A stretch of 15,147 nucleotides of DNA. It comes from Desulfuromonadaceae bacterium (lineage in GTDB: Bacteria; Desulfobacterota; Desulfuromonadia; Desulfuromonadales; Geopsychrobacteraceae). A program made the translations under genes and the position numbers. Below, piece by piece: positions 1 to 7,750 of the stretch (positions are counted from its first letter, which is position 1; each line of letters starts with the position of its first letter). The stretch lies in contig JADGED010000039.1 of NCBI GenBank assembly GCA_016744555.1, forward strand, positions 1 to 15,147, in the 5' to 3' direction. The notes under the pieces were generated by a model. It was not told where the DNA came from and did no database searches. It saw only the letters and a program-made list of their open reading frames with translations.

Positions 1-105
1 AATACAAGAACCCAACACGGTAACAGCAACAGTCGGATCAGCAGCAAGCGCCATATCTCCAGGTCGCAAAAAAATATTCTTATGTGATTGGTCTATCATA
101 TTCAT
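1..105 (-). CDS. cheD: Chemoreceptor glutamine deamidase CheD, N-terminal fragment cut by the window edge
   Basis: The last 35 codons before the left edge, read leftwards from an ATG at 103-105, encode the start of CheD. The fragment contains LRPGDMALAADPTV followed by TVLGSCI, which matches the conserved CheD N-terminus. The Cys at codon 34, in the GSC motif, corresponds to the catalytic nucleophile; the partner His and Thr lie outside the window. CheD deamidates specific glutamines of methyl-accepting chemotaxis proteins and in many bacteria also interacts with the phosphatase CheC. The start is not strongly supported: only an AAGGGA lies upstream, about 13 nt from the ATG, and a second ATG sits two codons downstream. 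It is separated from the upstream kinase gene by about 800 bp, so it is probably transcribed independently as part of a chemotaxis locus lying to the left. Seen: the motif. Inferred: function of the whole protein. Confidence 0.85.
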   Translation of the reverse strand, partial: MNMIDQSHKNIFLRPGDMALAADPTVAVTVLGSCI

Positions 106-233
106 TAAGGTTAAGGAAAATCCCTTTTGCCCCCCCAAAAAATTTCTAATTTATCTCTAACTTCTATATATTATTACAAAACATCAACAAATTAGATACA
201 ATTATAATCTTAAGAAATAACAAATAACAAACC

Positions 234-255
234 TATACAGGTAAATATACTGGTA
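234..255. repeat. Short direct repeat TATACWGGTA, two copies 12 bp apart
   Basis: TATACAGGTA at 234-243 is repeated as TATACTGGTA at 246-255, one mismatch in ten. The pair lies about 130-150 bp upstream of the cheD start, where an operator could sit. In such AT-rich DNA a chance repeat is quite possible; no known regulator consensus was recognised. Confidence 0.35.
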
Positions 256-841
256 CATAGAATAATAACATCCACAGGCACAAAGCATTAAATCGGCCTC
301 AAAGAAGTATTCTAAGTTACCTCAGGCGGGAATTTTTAAATATAATAAAGCATCATCACACTAAGTTTTAAACCATTTCCACACCAAACTAACAGATCCG
401 CTCCTTTGGCAGATACTAGCGCAGCAAGCCGTTGGTTTGTTAATATTACCAGTGCTCCAAGATCGACAGCCAACAAATATTTACCCCAATAGCGGCGGTG
501 TAACTCAATATTGATTTAGAAGTAGATGTAAAATCCCCCTTTTTTAATCTTTTAACAAGTTGCTTATCGACAGTGATGGTCCATATTCAATAAGCATGTA
601 TATAGTCTTTATTAACAACTCAACTTATTCTTTGCTCATCCTCTGAGTCACAGACTTAGATTAATAAATTCACTACAACATTTCTGAGTATCGCATGCCA
701 GAAGGTCATTGCTTTTATTACCTCTACAAGATTGACAGTGTAACCACTATATCTAAATCCCCCATAACTACCCTTTATTCTATTTTATTAACATGAATAG
801 CAAATAAACATCTTGGACCATAGCCAGCGTGATGTAACAAT

Positions 842-876
842 CAACAAAGAGGTCTCTAAATTTCACAACAGAGGTC
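842..876. repeat. Direct repeat CAACA(AA)GAGGTC, two copies with 22 bp period
   Basis: CAACAAAGAGGTC at 842-854 recurs as CAACAGAGGTC at 866-876. The shared GAGGTC cores start at 849 and 871, 22 bp apart, close to two helical turns, which is the geometry expected of a tandem protein-binding site. The repeat lies 40-75 bp beyond the stop codon of the histidine kinase. It has no adjacent start codon in the window, so a regulatory role is only a possibility. Confidence 0.35.
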
Positions 877-918
877 CATTTAAATTCAGATATCCTATAG
901 TGATGACTTTCTATTTAC

Positions 919-3900
919 TCATGGAGTATTTCTGTCATTATCAAGGCCGATCAATTTCAGTTCAATTGTTACCTTAGTGCCGCTACCTAACGTAGATTCA
1001 ACTAGAATCCCCCCCTGATGTAGATCGATAATCTTTTTGACCAAAAACAAGCCTACACCAGCTCCATTTTTTTCGCCGACGATGTTGGACCGATAATACT
1101 TTTCGAAGATATGATTGATATCTTCATCAGGAATACCAGCGCCTTGGTCCTCAATTATCAGTTCCGCTGATTCTCCGATTAATTTTAATCCCAGAGAAAT
1201 TAACGTACCTGACGATGAGTATTTACATGCGTTATCGAGCAGATTGGACAGCGCAATATTGAGCAATTCAATATCCGCCGTCAACCGCAGCATATGGGGA
1301 TGTAGAATTTGATTATTGAATTGAATACAATGTTCTGGGTGCAGGTTACCGACGTAATCGACGGCAGTGTTCAGCACTGCGACCAGCGCATCTAGGTCTA
1401 TAATATCCTTATCGAGTGTAATAATAGCGTCATTAATCCGTTTTTCATTCAGCGAAACATCAAATATATTGCGTAATCGGTCGGTAGATTTACGCATCAT
1501 TGCCAGTTGTTTCCCTTGATTGAGGCTGTCATCTAATGAGACCTTCCGTTCCAACAGGTCGATACTGCTGCTGAGTACCGATAGTGGAGTTCGGTATTCA
1601 TGTGATATCATATCGACAAAATTAAGGTTCTGCTGTATAGCTTCACGCTCAGCATGTAGAGCCTGTTCAGTGCGTTGTTTTTCTTTTCCAACCGCAATAA
1701 GTGCAGTCCTTGTCCTATTGCGTTCACTTCTTAAAGTATAGGTCCAGAACAAAATGGCCGCGACAAAAACAAGAATTCCTGCCCCGATCTTAATCAACAA
1801 TAAATAATTGACCAGCGTCTCATATTTAACAGCAACCCAGCGATCATAAATACGTTGAGTCTCTTTTTCACTGAGCAGGTTGACGGCTTTTTGTAAAATA
1901 GAATGTAACAAAGGCTCATCAGAGCGGGTTGCTACCGACAAGTTACTGTCCAGAGTTACATGGCCAGAGAACCTGAGATTAGATAGAAGGTTTTTCTGGA
2001 TTAACGCTCTGGCGACAAACCCGATACCGATAAAGCCGTAAACCCTTTTATCTTCAACGGCAGCCAACCCCTCTGCGGGGGTAGCAACCTCTAACAGCTT
2101 AATTGACGGGTAACGCTGGAGCAAGTGCTCGACAATAGAAATATCCTTAACGACAGCAAAGGTCTTATCTTGATGGTCACCTACATTAACAATGTACTCT
2201 TTGTCATTGCTGGTAACAATGACATAGGGGACAGTTAACAGGGGTGTAGTAAAGTCAAGATAGTGTCTCCGCCTTGGCGTTTCTTGAGCCAAAGTCATAA
2301 GATCGCACTTACGGCTTTCAATTGCAGCCAATGACTCGGCCCAGGTTTGGGCCACCACTAATTGTGTACTGATGCCAAGAGAACCACTTAAGGCAACTAA
2401 CAAATCTTTGGCCATGCCGTCGTGCTGATTATTTTTATCGATCTGTTCTAGTGGCATTCCAGCGGGATTAGCACAAACGTTAAGAACCGATTTTTGTTTT
2501 AAGTAATTTTTCTCTGCCACTGTCAACGAAACCATTTTCACTGCTAGTTCTTTAGGCTGAGAAGTACTACCAAACCATCTTTTCCTGATTTCGTGCGCTT
2601 CCTTGCTGGTTATTGAGGCCAGTCCTTTGTTTACAATGCTCAGAAGTTGTGGATAATCGTTGCGTAAACCCAAAAACATCTCAACCGGTTCATTACCGAC
2701 GATAAAAGCTTCTTCGATGGAATTTTTTAGCCCCAATTTTTGTGCCATATATTTTGAGGCTTCATCCAAAATAGTAAAATCAACCTCTTCGGCAACGACT
2801 GCCCTAATTAAATCATGCAGGGTGTCATAGTATACAAAATCAAGTTTCTGGCCTGTGTCCAAAGCCAATTGTTCAAAACCTTGATTACCAGTCTGTAGCG
2901 CAACTCGTTTACCGTTAAGATCCGCAAGAGTCCTAATTTTTTTGGGATTACCTTCTTTAACAATAACCATTGCATAATACTTTATATATCCTACGGAGAA
3001 GTTAAGGTAGCTTTTGCGTAGTTCAGTAATCACCGCAGAGCTGAGACCATCCAATTGTCGCTTTCGTGCTTGCTGCTGCATCTTATCCCAATTACCGAGG
3101 GAAAACCTGACTTTTAATCCGGTTCGTTCACTCACCAAACTCATGATATCAACATCAAAGCCACTAATGCTGCCATCTGCGTTTAAAATAGTAAAAGGCT
3201 CGAAGGAGTCACCACTAGCTAGAACAATTTCGTGATGATCCTTAATAAACTGCTGCTCTTCAGGGGTCAAAACAACTTGAGTCTGAACCACTGGCGGTGC
3301 ACTTAACCATTTATCTTCAAGCGCATTAAGCTGACGGAGATCTAACGAGCTATACGCTTTGTTAAGCATCGAAATAAGTTCTGGTGCGTTCGGTTGCGCC
3401 ATAAAATGCAGTTTCCGACTCTCTCCGTGATCGAACTTCTTGAACCAGCCAGAAAAAAACAAATCAGTCACTCTGGATCTCTGCATCATATAGGATACAG
3501 CAGGCGCCTTGCCAACCATCGCCTCGGCCTGACCATTAGACACAGCTTCCAGTAACTGGGAATAATCCTCCACAGGCAACAGGTTCACTTCAGAATGTTG
3601 CAAAGAGACATACTTTTCGAGATCACCACCCTTGGTCACAGCAAGAGTTTTTCCATAGAGCTGACTGATATCAGTTATAGCTCGAGTGTCACTATTAGCA
3701 ATAAAGTAATTTTTATATTGAAAATAAGGGATCGAAAAACGCCCGTAAGACTCTCGGTCTGAAGTTCGATCAATAGTATGGATTAAATCTAGTTGTCCCT
3801 GCCTAAACTGCTCTAAACGTCGCTCCCCAGAATAGTCATTGACATAACTGAGCTTGAGACCAATCCGTTCGGCAAGAAGATTAAGCAGATCAACACTGTA

Positions 3901-4116
3901 GCCTCGCGATCGACCGAAAACTGCAAAATCAAAAGGGGGAAAATCTAGTGCATTGCTGACACGGAGAACAGGATGGTTTTCCAGAAAAGAGATTTCTTCT
4001 GGACTAAGAACAAGAGCAGTTGAGTCACGAGAGGTGACAGCAAACACTGGGTGGATAAATAGTAACAAAACAAAAAAAACAACCGGCAGGAGTCTAATCA
4101 ATGGACCTCTTAACAT
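919..4116 (-). CDS. Sensor histidine kinase with three tandem periplasmic substrate-binding domains
   Basis: A membrane histidine kinase of 1065 residues that probably senses small molecules in the periplasm. After a signal peptide (residues about 1-26, ending HPVFA) come three bacterial solute-binding family 3-like (Venus flytrap) domains at roughly 43-270, 289-514 and 537-760. The second contains the typical GSISGFDVDI and the third TPRRRHYLDFTTPLL. One transmembrane helix (about 762-790) leads into a charged, coiled-coil-like linker with no PAS or HAMP domain. The kinase core follows: H box SHEYRTPLS with phospho-acceptor His839, N box NLLDNACKY (about 956), G1 DQGAGIPD, F box IFEKYY and G2 GAGVGLFLV (about 1018). 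It resembles the EvgS/BvgS sensor half but has no receiver or HPt domain, and no response regulator is adjacent. The ATG at 4114-4116 is preferred over an upstream in-frame TTG at 4170 because the signal peptide starts there and AAAGGA lies 12 nt upstream. It lies about 200 bp beyond the last pseudopilin gene, so it may be a separate unit. Confidence 0.9.
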   Translation of the reverse strand: MLRGPLIRLLPVVFFVLLLFIHPVFAVTSRDSTALVLSPEEISFLENHPVLRVSNALDFPPFDFAVFGRSRGYSVDLLNLLAERIGLKLSYVNDYSGERRLEQFRQGQLDLIHTIDRTSDRESYGRFSIPYFQYKNYFIANSDTRAITDISQLYGKTLAVTKGGDLEKYVSLQHSEVNLLPVEDYSQLLEAVSNGQAEAMVGKAPAVSYMMQRSRVTDLFFSGWFKKFDHGESRKLHFMAQPNAPELISMLNKAYSSLDLRQLNALEDKWLSAPPVVQTQVVLTPEEQQFIKDHHEIVLASGDSFEPFTILNADGSISGFDVDIMSLVSERTGLKVRFSLGNWDKMQQQARKRQLDGLSSAVITELRKSYLNFSVGYIKYYAMVIVKEGNPKKIRTLADLNGKRVALQTGNQGFEQLALDTGQKLDFVYYDTLHDLIRAVVAEEVDFTILDEASKYMAQKLGLKNSIEEAFIVGNEPVEMFLGLRNDYPQLLSIVNKGLASITSKEAHEIRKRWFGSTSQPKELAVKMVSLTVAEKNYLKQKSVLNVCANPAGMPLEQIDKNNQHDGMAKDLLVALSGSLGISTQLVVAQTWAESLAAIESRKCDLMTLAQETPRRRHYLDFTTPLLTVPYVIVTSNDKEYIVNVGDHQDKTFAVVKDISIVEHLLQRYPSIKLLEVATPAEGLAAVEDKRVYGFIGIGFVARALIQKNLLSNLRFSGHVTLDSNLSVATRSDEPLLHSILQKAVNLLSEKETQRIYDRWVAVKYETLVNYLLLIKIGAGILVFVAAILFWTYTLRSERNRTRTALIAVGKEKQRTEQALHAEREAIQQNLNFVDMISHEYRTPLSVLSSSIDLLERKVSLDDSLNQGKQLAMMRKSTDRLRNIFDVSLNEKRINDAIITLDKDIIDLDALVAVLNTAVDYVGNLHPEHCIQFNNQILHPHMLRLTADIELLNIALSNLLDNACKYSSSGTLISLGLKLIGESAELIIEDQGAGIPDEDINHIFEKYYRSNIVGEKNGAGVGLFLVKKIIDLHQGGILVESTLGSGTKVTIELKLIGLDNDRNTP

Positions 4117-4175
4117 AGTAATAACGTATCCTTTAATTATGAAACAATCCAGACGGAAAGATCCTGACAAATACT

Positions 4176-4206
4176 ATTGTAGAACAACAAACAGGCATTA
4201 CATCAA
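4176..4206 (-). promoter_or_regulatory. Candidate sigma-70-type promoter for the histidine kinase gene
   Basis: On the minus strand TTGATG (4201-4206, -35-like, 4 of 6) precedes TACAAT (4176-4181, -10-like, 5 of 6) with a 19 nt spacer, slightly longer than ideal. The -10 lies about 60 nt upstream of the chosen kinase start codon. It sits in the only sizeable gap between the secretion cluster and the kinase. The long spacer and AT-rich setting make it tentative. Confidence 0.3.
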
Positions 4207-4319
4207 GTCAGTCTGCCATTTCCCCATTCCGTTGTCCAACTTCATATACGGAACATAAAAATCTACTTGAGTGTCAATTACAAGGAGAAATGATCAATTT
4301 TAAAGGAGGGGAACTGCCA

Positions 4320-4742
4320 TCACCATTCCTGATATGGTATGCCATTGAGACCGACAAGATCGCTGCCGCTCTTGATATCAAAACAGCCACCTTCAGCCAA
4401 TTGCCCATTATAAGCAGGTTCGGGAGAAAAACAATTCCAACTGTTAGTCCTATAAGTAAAAGGATCACGCGGTACGGCACGGATGTACTTACTTTCAACT
4501 AGTTGGTTAATATCATCGGGATAACTGCCGTGGTCAGCAAAATAAGCATCAATGGAGCGACGCATCTGATATAGATCTTCGGCTAATACCGACTCTTTTG
4601 CTTTAATTTGGCTTCGTTTGTAGCTGGGAACTGCAATAGCAGCAAGAATTGAAATGATTGCCATTACCGCTATTAGCTCTAACAAGGTAAATCCTTGGTG
4701 ATTCTTAGTATATTTAAGCATTTTTTTCAGCCATAATTTCAT
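4320..4742 (-). CDS. GspG-like pseudopilin with a probable C-terminal disulfide
   Basis: A 140-residue prepilin-like protein and the last gene of the secretion cluster. A basic leader of 17 residues ends in Gly and is followed by FTLLELIAVMAIISILAAIAVP: a class III prepilin signal with cleavage after G17, Phe at +1 and Glu at +5 (E22). The hydrophobic helix is followed by a short globular domain with the YP, PRDPF and DIKSGSD features of major pseudopilins, ending in LNGIPYQEW. Cys104 and Cys120 flank a loop and probably form a disulfide; the neighbouring pseudopilin lacks them. It would be processed by a prepilin peptidase encoded elsewhere and polymerise into the pseudopilus. It lies about 36 nt after the preceding pseudopilin stop. 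The ribosome-binding site is weak, and a second ATG seven codons in is an alternative start. Family is secure; major versus second subunit cannot be decided from sequence. Confidence 0.9.
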   Translation of the reverse strand: MKLWLKKMLKYTKNHQGFTLLELIAVMAIISILAAIAVPSYKRSQIKAKESVLAEDLYQMRRSIDAYFADHGSYPDDINQLVESKYIRAVPRDPFTYRTNSWNCFSPEPAYNGQLAEGGCFDIKSGSDLVGLNGIPYQEW

Positions 4743-4778
4743 TTAGACATACTCACAAATTCTCTTAAGGTATGAACA

Positions 4779-5273
4779 TCACCATTTGCGATAAAAACTA
4801 CCATCCAAAGCTACAGCATCGCTTTGACTATAGACATCATAAATATCATCCCCACCCCAAACATTTGAATCAGCTTCATCTACATAAGATCGCAGCCCCC
4901 AGCCATAGTCGTCACGATCAAATGGATCGTTGGGGATACGGCGTAAATATTTTTTTTTAAATGGGTACAGCCCTCCCCAATCGTTTCCTTCTAACAGCTG
5001 TTCCAAAGATTCTGGATAACCAGACTCACCAACAGTGGCAAAAATCTTTTTTTCAGCTACAGCTTTTGTGTAATCGGCCTTATATAGGTCTATTGCGTCG
5101 CGTATAGTCCTTAAGTTGCGGCGCAACTCAATCTCTTTTGTGCGAGTAACGGTAACTTCTGCCATAGGTATGACAGTTGCGGCCAAAGTCGCCATAATCG
5201 CCATGGCAATCACCAACTCAATAAAGGTTAATCCCGAAGTTTTAGTCATTTTTGCAACCATCATTTGATTCAT
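4779..5273 (-). CDS. GspG-like pseudopilin, OxpG-type
   Basis: A 164-residue prepilin-like protein immediately after the secretin gene, its start 3 nt past the secretin stop. The prepilin signal is TSG/LTFIELVIAMAI: cleavage after G14, Leu at +1, Glu at +5 (E19). An extended amphipathic helix rich in Arg/Glu follows. The C-terminal half has SGYPESLEQLLEG, IPNDPFDRDDYGWG and DIYDVYSQSD, then ends in ALDGSFYRKW. This is the GspG pattern in which acidic C-terminal loop residues bind calcium. The tail aligns with that of the next gene as [FY]D[IV]xSxSDxVxL[ND]GxxYxxW, so the two are paralogues. Start: the first ATG is used; the ATG three codons later has AGGG about 10 nt upstream and is equally plausible. 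Likely the principal or co-principal subunit of the pseudopilus. Equating it with OxpG is inference from context. Confidence 0.92.
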   Translation of the reverse strand: MNQMMVAKMTKTSGLTFIELVIAMAIMATLAATVIPMAEVTVTRTKEIELRRNLRTIRDAIDLYKADYTKAVAEKKIFATVGESGYPESLEQLLEGNDWGGLYPFKKKYLRRIPNDPFDRDDYGWGLRSYVDEADSNVWGGDDIYDVYSQSDAVALDGSFYRKW

Positions 5274-5276
5274 ACC

Positions 5277-7724
5277 CTAGGGGGAAACTTCAATCTTTAT
5301 GCCTACAGAATTAACCAATATCCGCTTACCTTGCGGGCCCCTAAAATTTGTCCGACTAGGAGTAATTGCGGTTTTCCCAGCCGCTATGGCTCTAAATTTC
5401 ATTTGAAACAATTCCCCATCGCCAGAGACTCCGGAACCATTGCTACCCTGCTTTAATCCGACAATGATTCGCCCTCCGGGCTTTAGAACAGTGTGGGTGA
5501 ACACCGTTGCAACCTCGTCACGATTCAAAAAAGATCCCTCCGTTGTACCAACTAAATCAACTATAGCTGGATCATATTGAATATATAAAGGGGCACTACG
5601 CAGGTTCTCGATATCGGTAACCATAAAGCTCAAATCAAATTCATCTCCAAGCTTTACCTGCCCCTCGCCGATAACTATAAAAGTCGGTTTCTGTTTTCTT
5701 TCAACCACTTCTTCTTCGACAATTTCACCTTCAATGAGCTGAGCTGCCTCAATTTTGTTTTTTGCATTAGTGGCCGCTGCGGGAGATTCAACGTTTGCTG
5801 TTGTTCCAATCCCTGCACCAGTATCTAAGCTGCCAGTATTCTTGCTTAACTGAGTTGCCCCAGCAGGCTGCTTAGACAAAGTTGCCCCGCCCTGCGGCCC
5901 GACCGAAGAGGTATATTCCTCAGCAAATGCACCAAAATTACGCCCAGACTTCAGATCATCCTCACCACCAGACCAAATACTGGCAATATCACCTTGGGGC
6001 AACGGTACTGACCTGACAATATGAGGAGTGATTGATAACAGTATTTCCCGCTTTATATCAGTTTTATCGGTGCCCGAAAAAAGCTCTCCCAGCCACGGAA
6101 TATCCCCCAACAGCGGAATCATACTTTTGGTGACCGAACTGTCGTTGCGAATCAAACCACCGATAATTGTTTGCTCACCATCCTTAAGGGTCAAGACAGT
6201 ATTGGCAGTAGTTGAAGAGATAGTAATAGCAACTGTCCCGTTCTCAGTTTTTTCACGCCCTGACACATTGCTTACTTCAAGACCCAGAGTTGTCACAATT
6301 GTTTTATCTAGTTGGATTCTTGGTTCAACATCTAGTTTAACCCCGACATCTATATACTGAACATTCTCAGATGTTTGAGTGTCATTGATGGTCACGGTAA
6401 TAACTGGTTCGCGGGTACCAACGTGGACTTTAGCTTTTTCTTTATTTCTTACCCGAATTTTAGGGTTAGCCAAAATTTCGGCATCTATCAGCGTCTTCAT
6501 AAACTTAAATGATGCTGTTGGGATTGAATAAAAAGGATCCAAATTATCGAGTGGAGCAATCAAACCTATAGTATCTGCCCCAGCTCTAAGGCTTGAGGAG
6601 ACAATTTTTCCTGAATCAACCACACTAAGGCCTGCACCAATAGAGTAATTACTTAATTTAAGGCCTAGTTCTCTAGTATCGCTATGATTAACCTCAATCA
6701 ACTCAAGATCGAAAACTACTTCCGAATTTCCTCTATCGGTTGCTTCAAGGAGCTTGTGTGCCAATTTTATAACTTCTGGCTGATCCCTGATAACGATAGC
6801 ATTGAGGTCTTCTTGGACATAAACTTTGCGCACCTGAAGCATAGTCCGCAATAAATTAACCGCTTTTTTAGCGTCAATATGGGACAAGTAAAACGTCTGA
6901 ATAATTTGATCTGCAAATTGCTTCTGTTTGTCACTGGTTTTCGGAAACAATATAATTGTTTTGCTATTCAGTATTTTTTTATCCAGTTTATTCATTCGCA
7001 ACAGCAATTCTAGCGACTGGGCAAAGGTTGCTTGCTCAAGAAACAACGTGGTTTTGCTATTACGGACATCCTCATCGAGGATGAAATTGATGCCAGAAAG
7101 TTTAGTCAAAATTTCAAACACGTCAGGCAATTTGGTGTCACGAAAGTTTAGGGCTATAGGTTCAGTTGAGGTCACCTCGAGCTCAACTCCATCAACTAAC
7201 GCATATTGGCTATGTTTGATCTTTCCCTGCAATTCTAACGCAGGCCAATAATTAGGAAGAATCGCAATGGCGTTAGCAACGAGATCTCTGGCTTGAGCCC
7301 TTTGATTGGTCTGCAATAAAACCTGTGCATCGTTAACAAGCTTCTGAACCTGAAGATGACTGCGGGCAAACTTCAAACCATCAAATGCCGAATACATGGA
7401 GCTATCAAGTTCGGTCGCCAATTGATATTCTTCCAAAGCCTGTACATATTGTTGCTGTGCGACAAGGTTATCGCCCTTGGTTTTATGTAAAAAAGCCGCT
7501 CTATTTCTTGAATTATTAAGCTTCAACCGATATTCATGGTTCGCTGGATCACTTTCAACCGCAGCAAGAAATTCCATCACAGCTTGATCATAACTCTGTG
7601 TATTGAGGGCTTTATTACCCTTATCAAAAGAGGCTTTACCCGCCACACAACCGCCCAAAAGCAACAACAGTAGCAAGCTGAATAAACCTAAGAACATACT
7701 AGTATTTGATTTTTGTTTTGTCAT
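5277..7724 (-). CDS. gspD: Lipoprotein secretin (GspD/PilQ/MshL family) with TPR-like region and C-terminal cohesin-like domain
   Basis: The outer-membrane channel of the machine, 815 residues from the ATG at 7722-7724. The N-terminus is a lipoprotein signal: a Leu-rich core and LLGGC with lipidated Cys26, which would allow outer-membrane delivery without a pilotin. Residues about 32-170 are helical, TPR-like (ALEEYQLATELD). An STN/N0-like domain starts near 189 (ALNFRDTKLPDVFEIL) and an N1-type domain near 276. The secretin core runs about 350-575, with LANPKIRVRN and the signature PLLGDIPWLGELF at 535-547. A low-complexity linker (about 575-678, Gly/Thr/Ala then acidic) leads to a cohesin-like beta domain (about 680-810) with SAPLYIQYDPAIVDLVG and GELFQMKFRA. 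An upstream ATG overlaps the preceding stop (TGATG), but the chosen start has AGGGAG just upstream and gives a normal lipoprotein signal. The cohesin-like extension is absent from enterobacterial GspD. Confidence 0.93.
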   Translation of the reverse strand: MTKQKSNTSMFLGLFSLLLLLLLGGCVAGKASFDKGNKALNTQSYDQAVMEFLAAVESDPANHEYRLKLNNSRNRAAFLHKTKGDNLVAQQQYVQALEEYQLATELDSSMYSAFDGLKFARSHLQVQKLVNDAQVLLQTNQRAQARDLVANAIAILPNYWPALELQGKIKHSQYALVDGVELEVTSTEPIALNFRDTKLPDVFEILTKLSGINFILDEDVRNSKTTLFLEQATFAQSLELLLRMNKLDKKILNSKTIILFPKTSDKQKQFADQIIQTFYLSHIDAKKAVNLLRTMLQVRKVYVQEDLNAIVIRDQPEVIKLAHKLLEATDRGNSEVVFDLELIEVNHSDTRELGLKLSNYSIGAGLSVVDSGKIVSSSLRAGADTIGLIAPLDNLDPFYSIPTASFKFMKTLIDAEILANPKIRVRNKEKAKVHVGTREPVITVTINDTQTSENVQYIDVGVKLDVEPRIQLDKTIVTTLGLEVSNVSGREKTENGTVAITISSTTANTVLTLKDGEQTIIGGLIRNDSSVTKSMIPLLGDIPWLGELFSGTDKTDIKREILLSITPHIVRSVPLPQGDIASIWSGGEDDLKSGRNFGAFAEEYTSSVGPQGGATLSKQPAGATQLSKNTGSLDTGAGIGTTANVESPAAATNAKNKIEAAQLIEGEIVEEEVVERKQKPTFIVIGEGQVKLGDEFDLSFMVTDIENLRSAPLYIQYDPAIVDLVGTTEGSFLNRDEVATVFTHTVLKPGGRIIVGLKQGSNGSGVSGDGELFQMKFRAIAAGKTAITPSRTNFRGPQGKRILVNSVGIKIEVSP

Positions 7725-7750
7725 GATCTCCCTATTACTGAAATAAATCA

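Larger units (their letters stand above)
106..918. other. AT-rich stretch of about 800 bp with no convincing gene
   Basis: No open frame of 60 codons or more is present on either strand, and no tRNA- or rRNA-like sequence was recognised. The DNA is clearly more AT-rich than the genes on either side. The exception is roughly 385-510, where GC rises and short coding-like frames interrupted by stops occur on both strands. That part could be a decayed gene or insertion remnant, but no family is recognisable. Two short direct repeats (234-255 and 842-876) and a run of seven C (130-136) are the only other structure seen. The region must contain the 3' end of the kinase transcript and the promoter of cheD. 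No strong hairpin followed by a T tract was found for the kinase terminator. Confidence 0.6.

Noticed and set aside
385..620. Insertion-sequence transposase remnant in the AT-rich gap
   Set aside because: Translations look protein-like for short spans, but no transposase motif, terminal inverted repeat or target duplication could be identified, so no mobile element is called.
4117..4170. Longer start for the histidine kinase at a TTG codon (18 extra residues)
   Set aside because: The extension would put a polar stretch ahead of an otherwise normal signal peptide; the internal ATG with AAAGGA upstream is more plausible.
4209..4250. Possible hairpin TTCCGT / ACGGAA after the last pseudopilin gene as the operon terminator
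   Set aside because: The stem is 6 bp with a 15 nt loop and no T tract follows on the minus strand, so it does not look like a terminator.
4290..4502. Plus-strand frame of 70 codons with AGGAG upstream, opposite the end of the last pseudopilin gene
   Set aside because: It overlaps the conserved C-terminal codons of the pseudopilin, is short, and resembles no protein. The AAGGAG-like motif at 4281-4286 is probably chance.
6028..6360. A 110-codon plus-strand open frame inside the secretin gene
   Set aside because: It is antisense to the conserved secretin core, including its signature, so it is a shadow frame.
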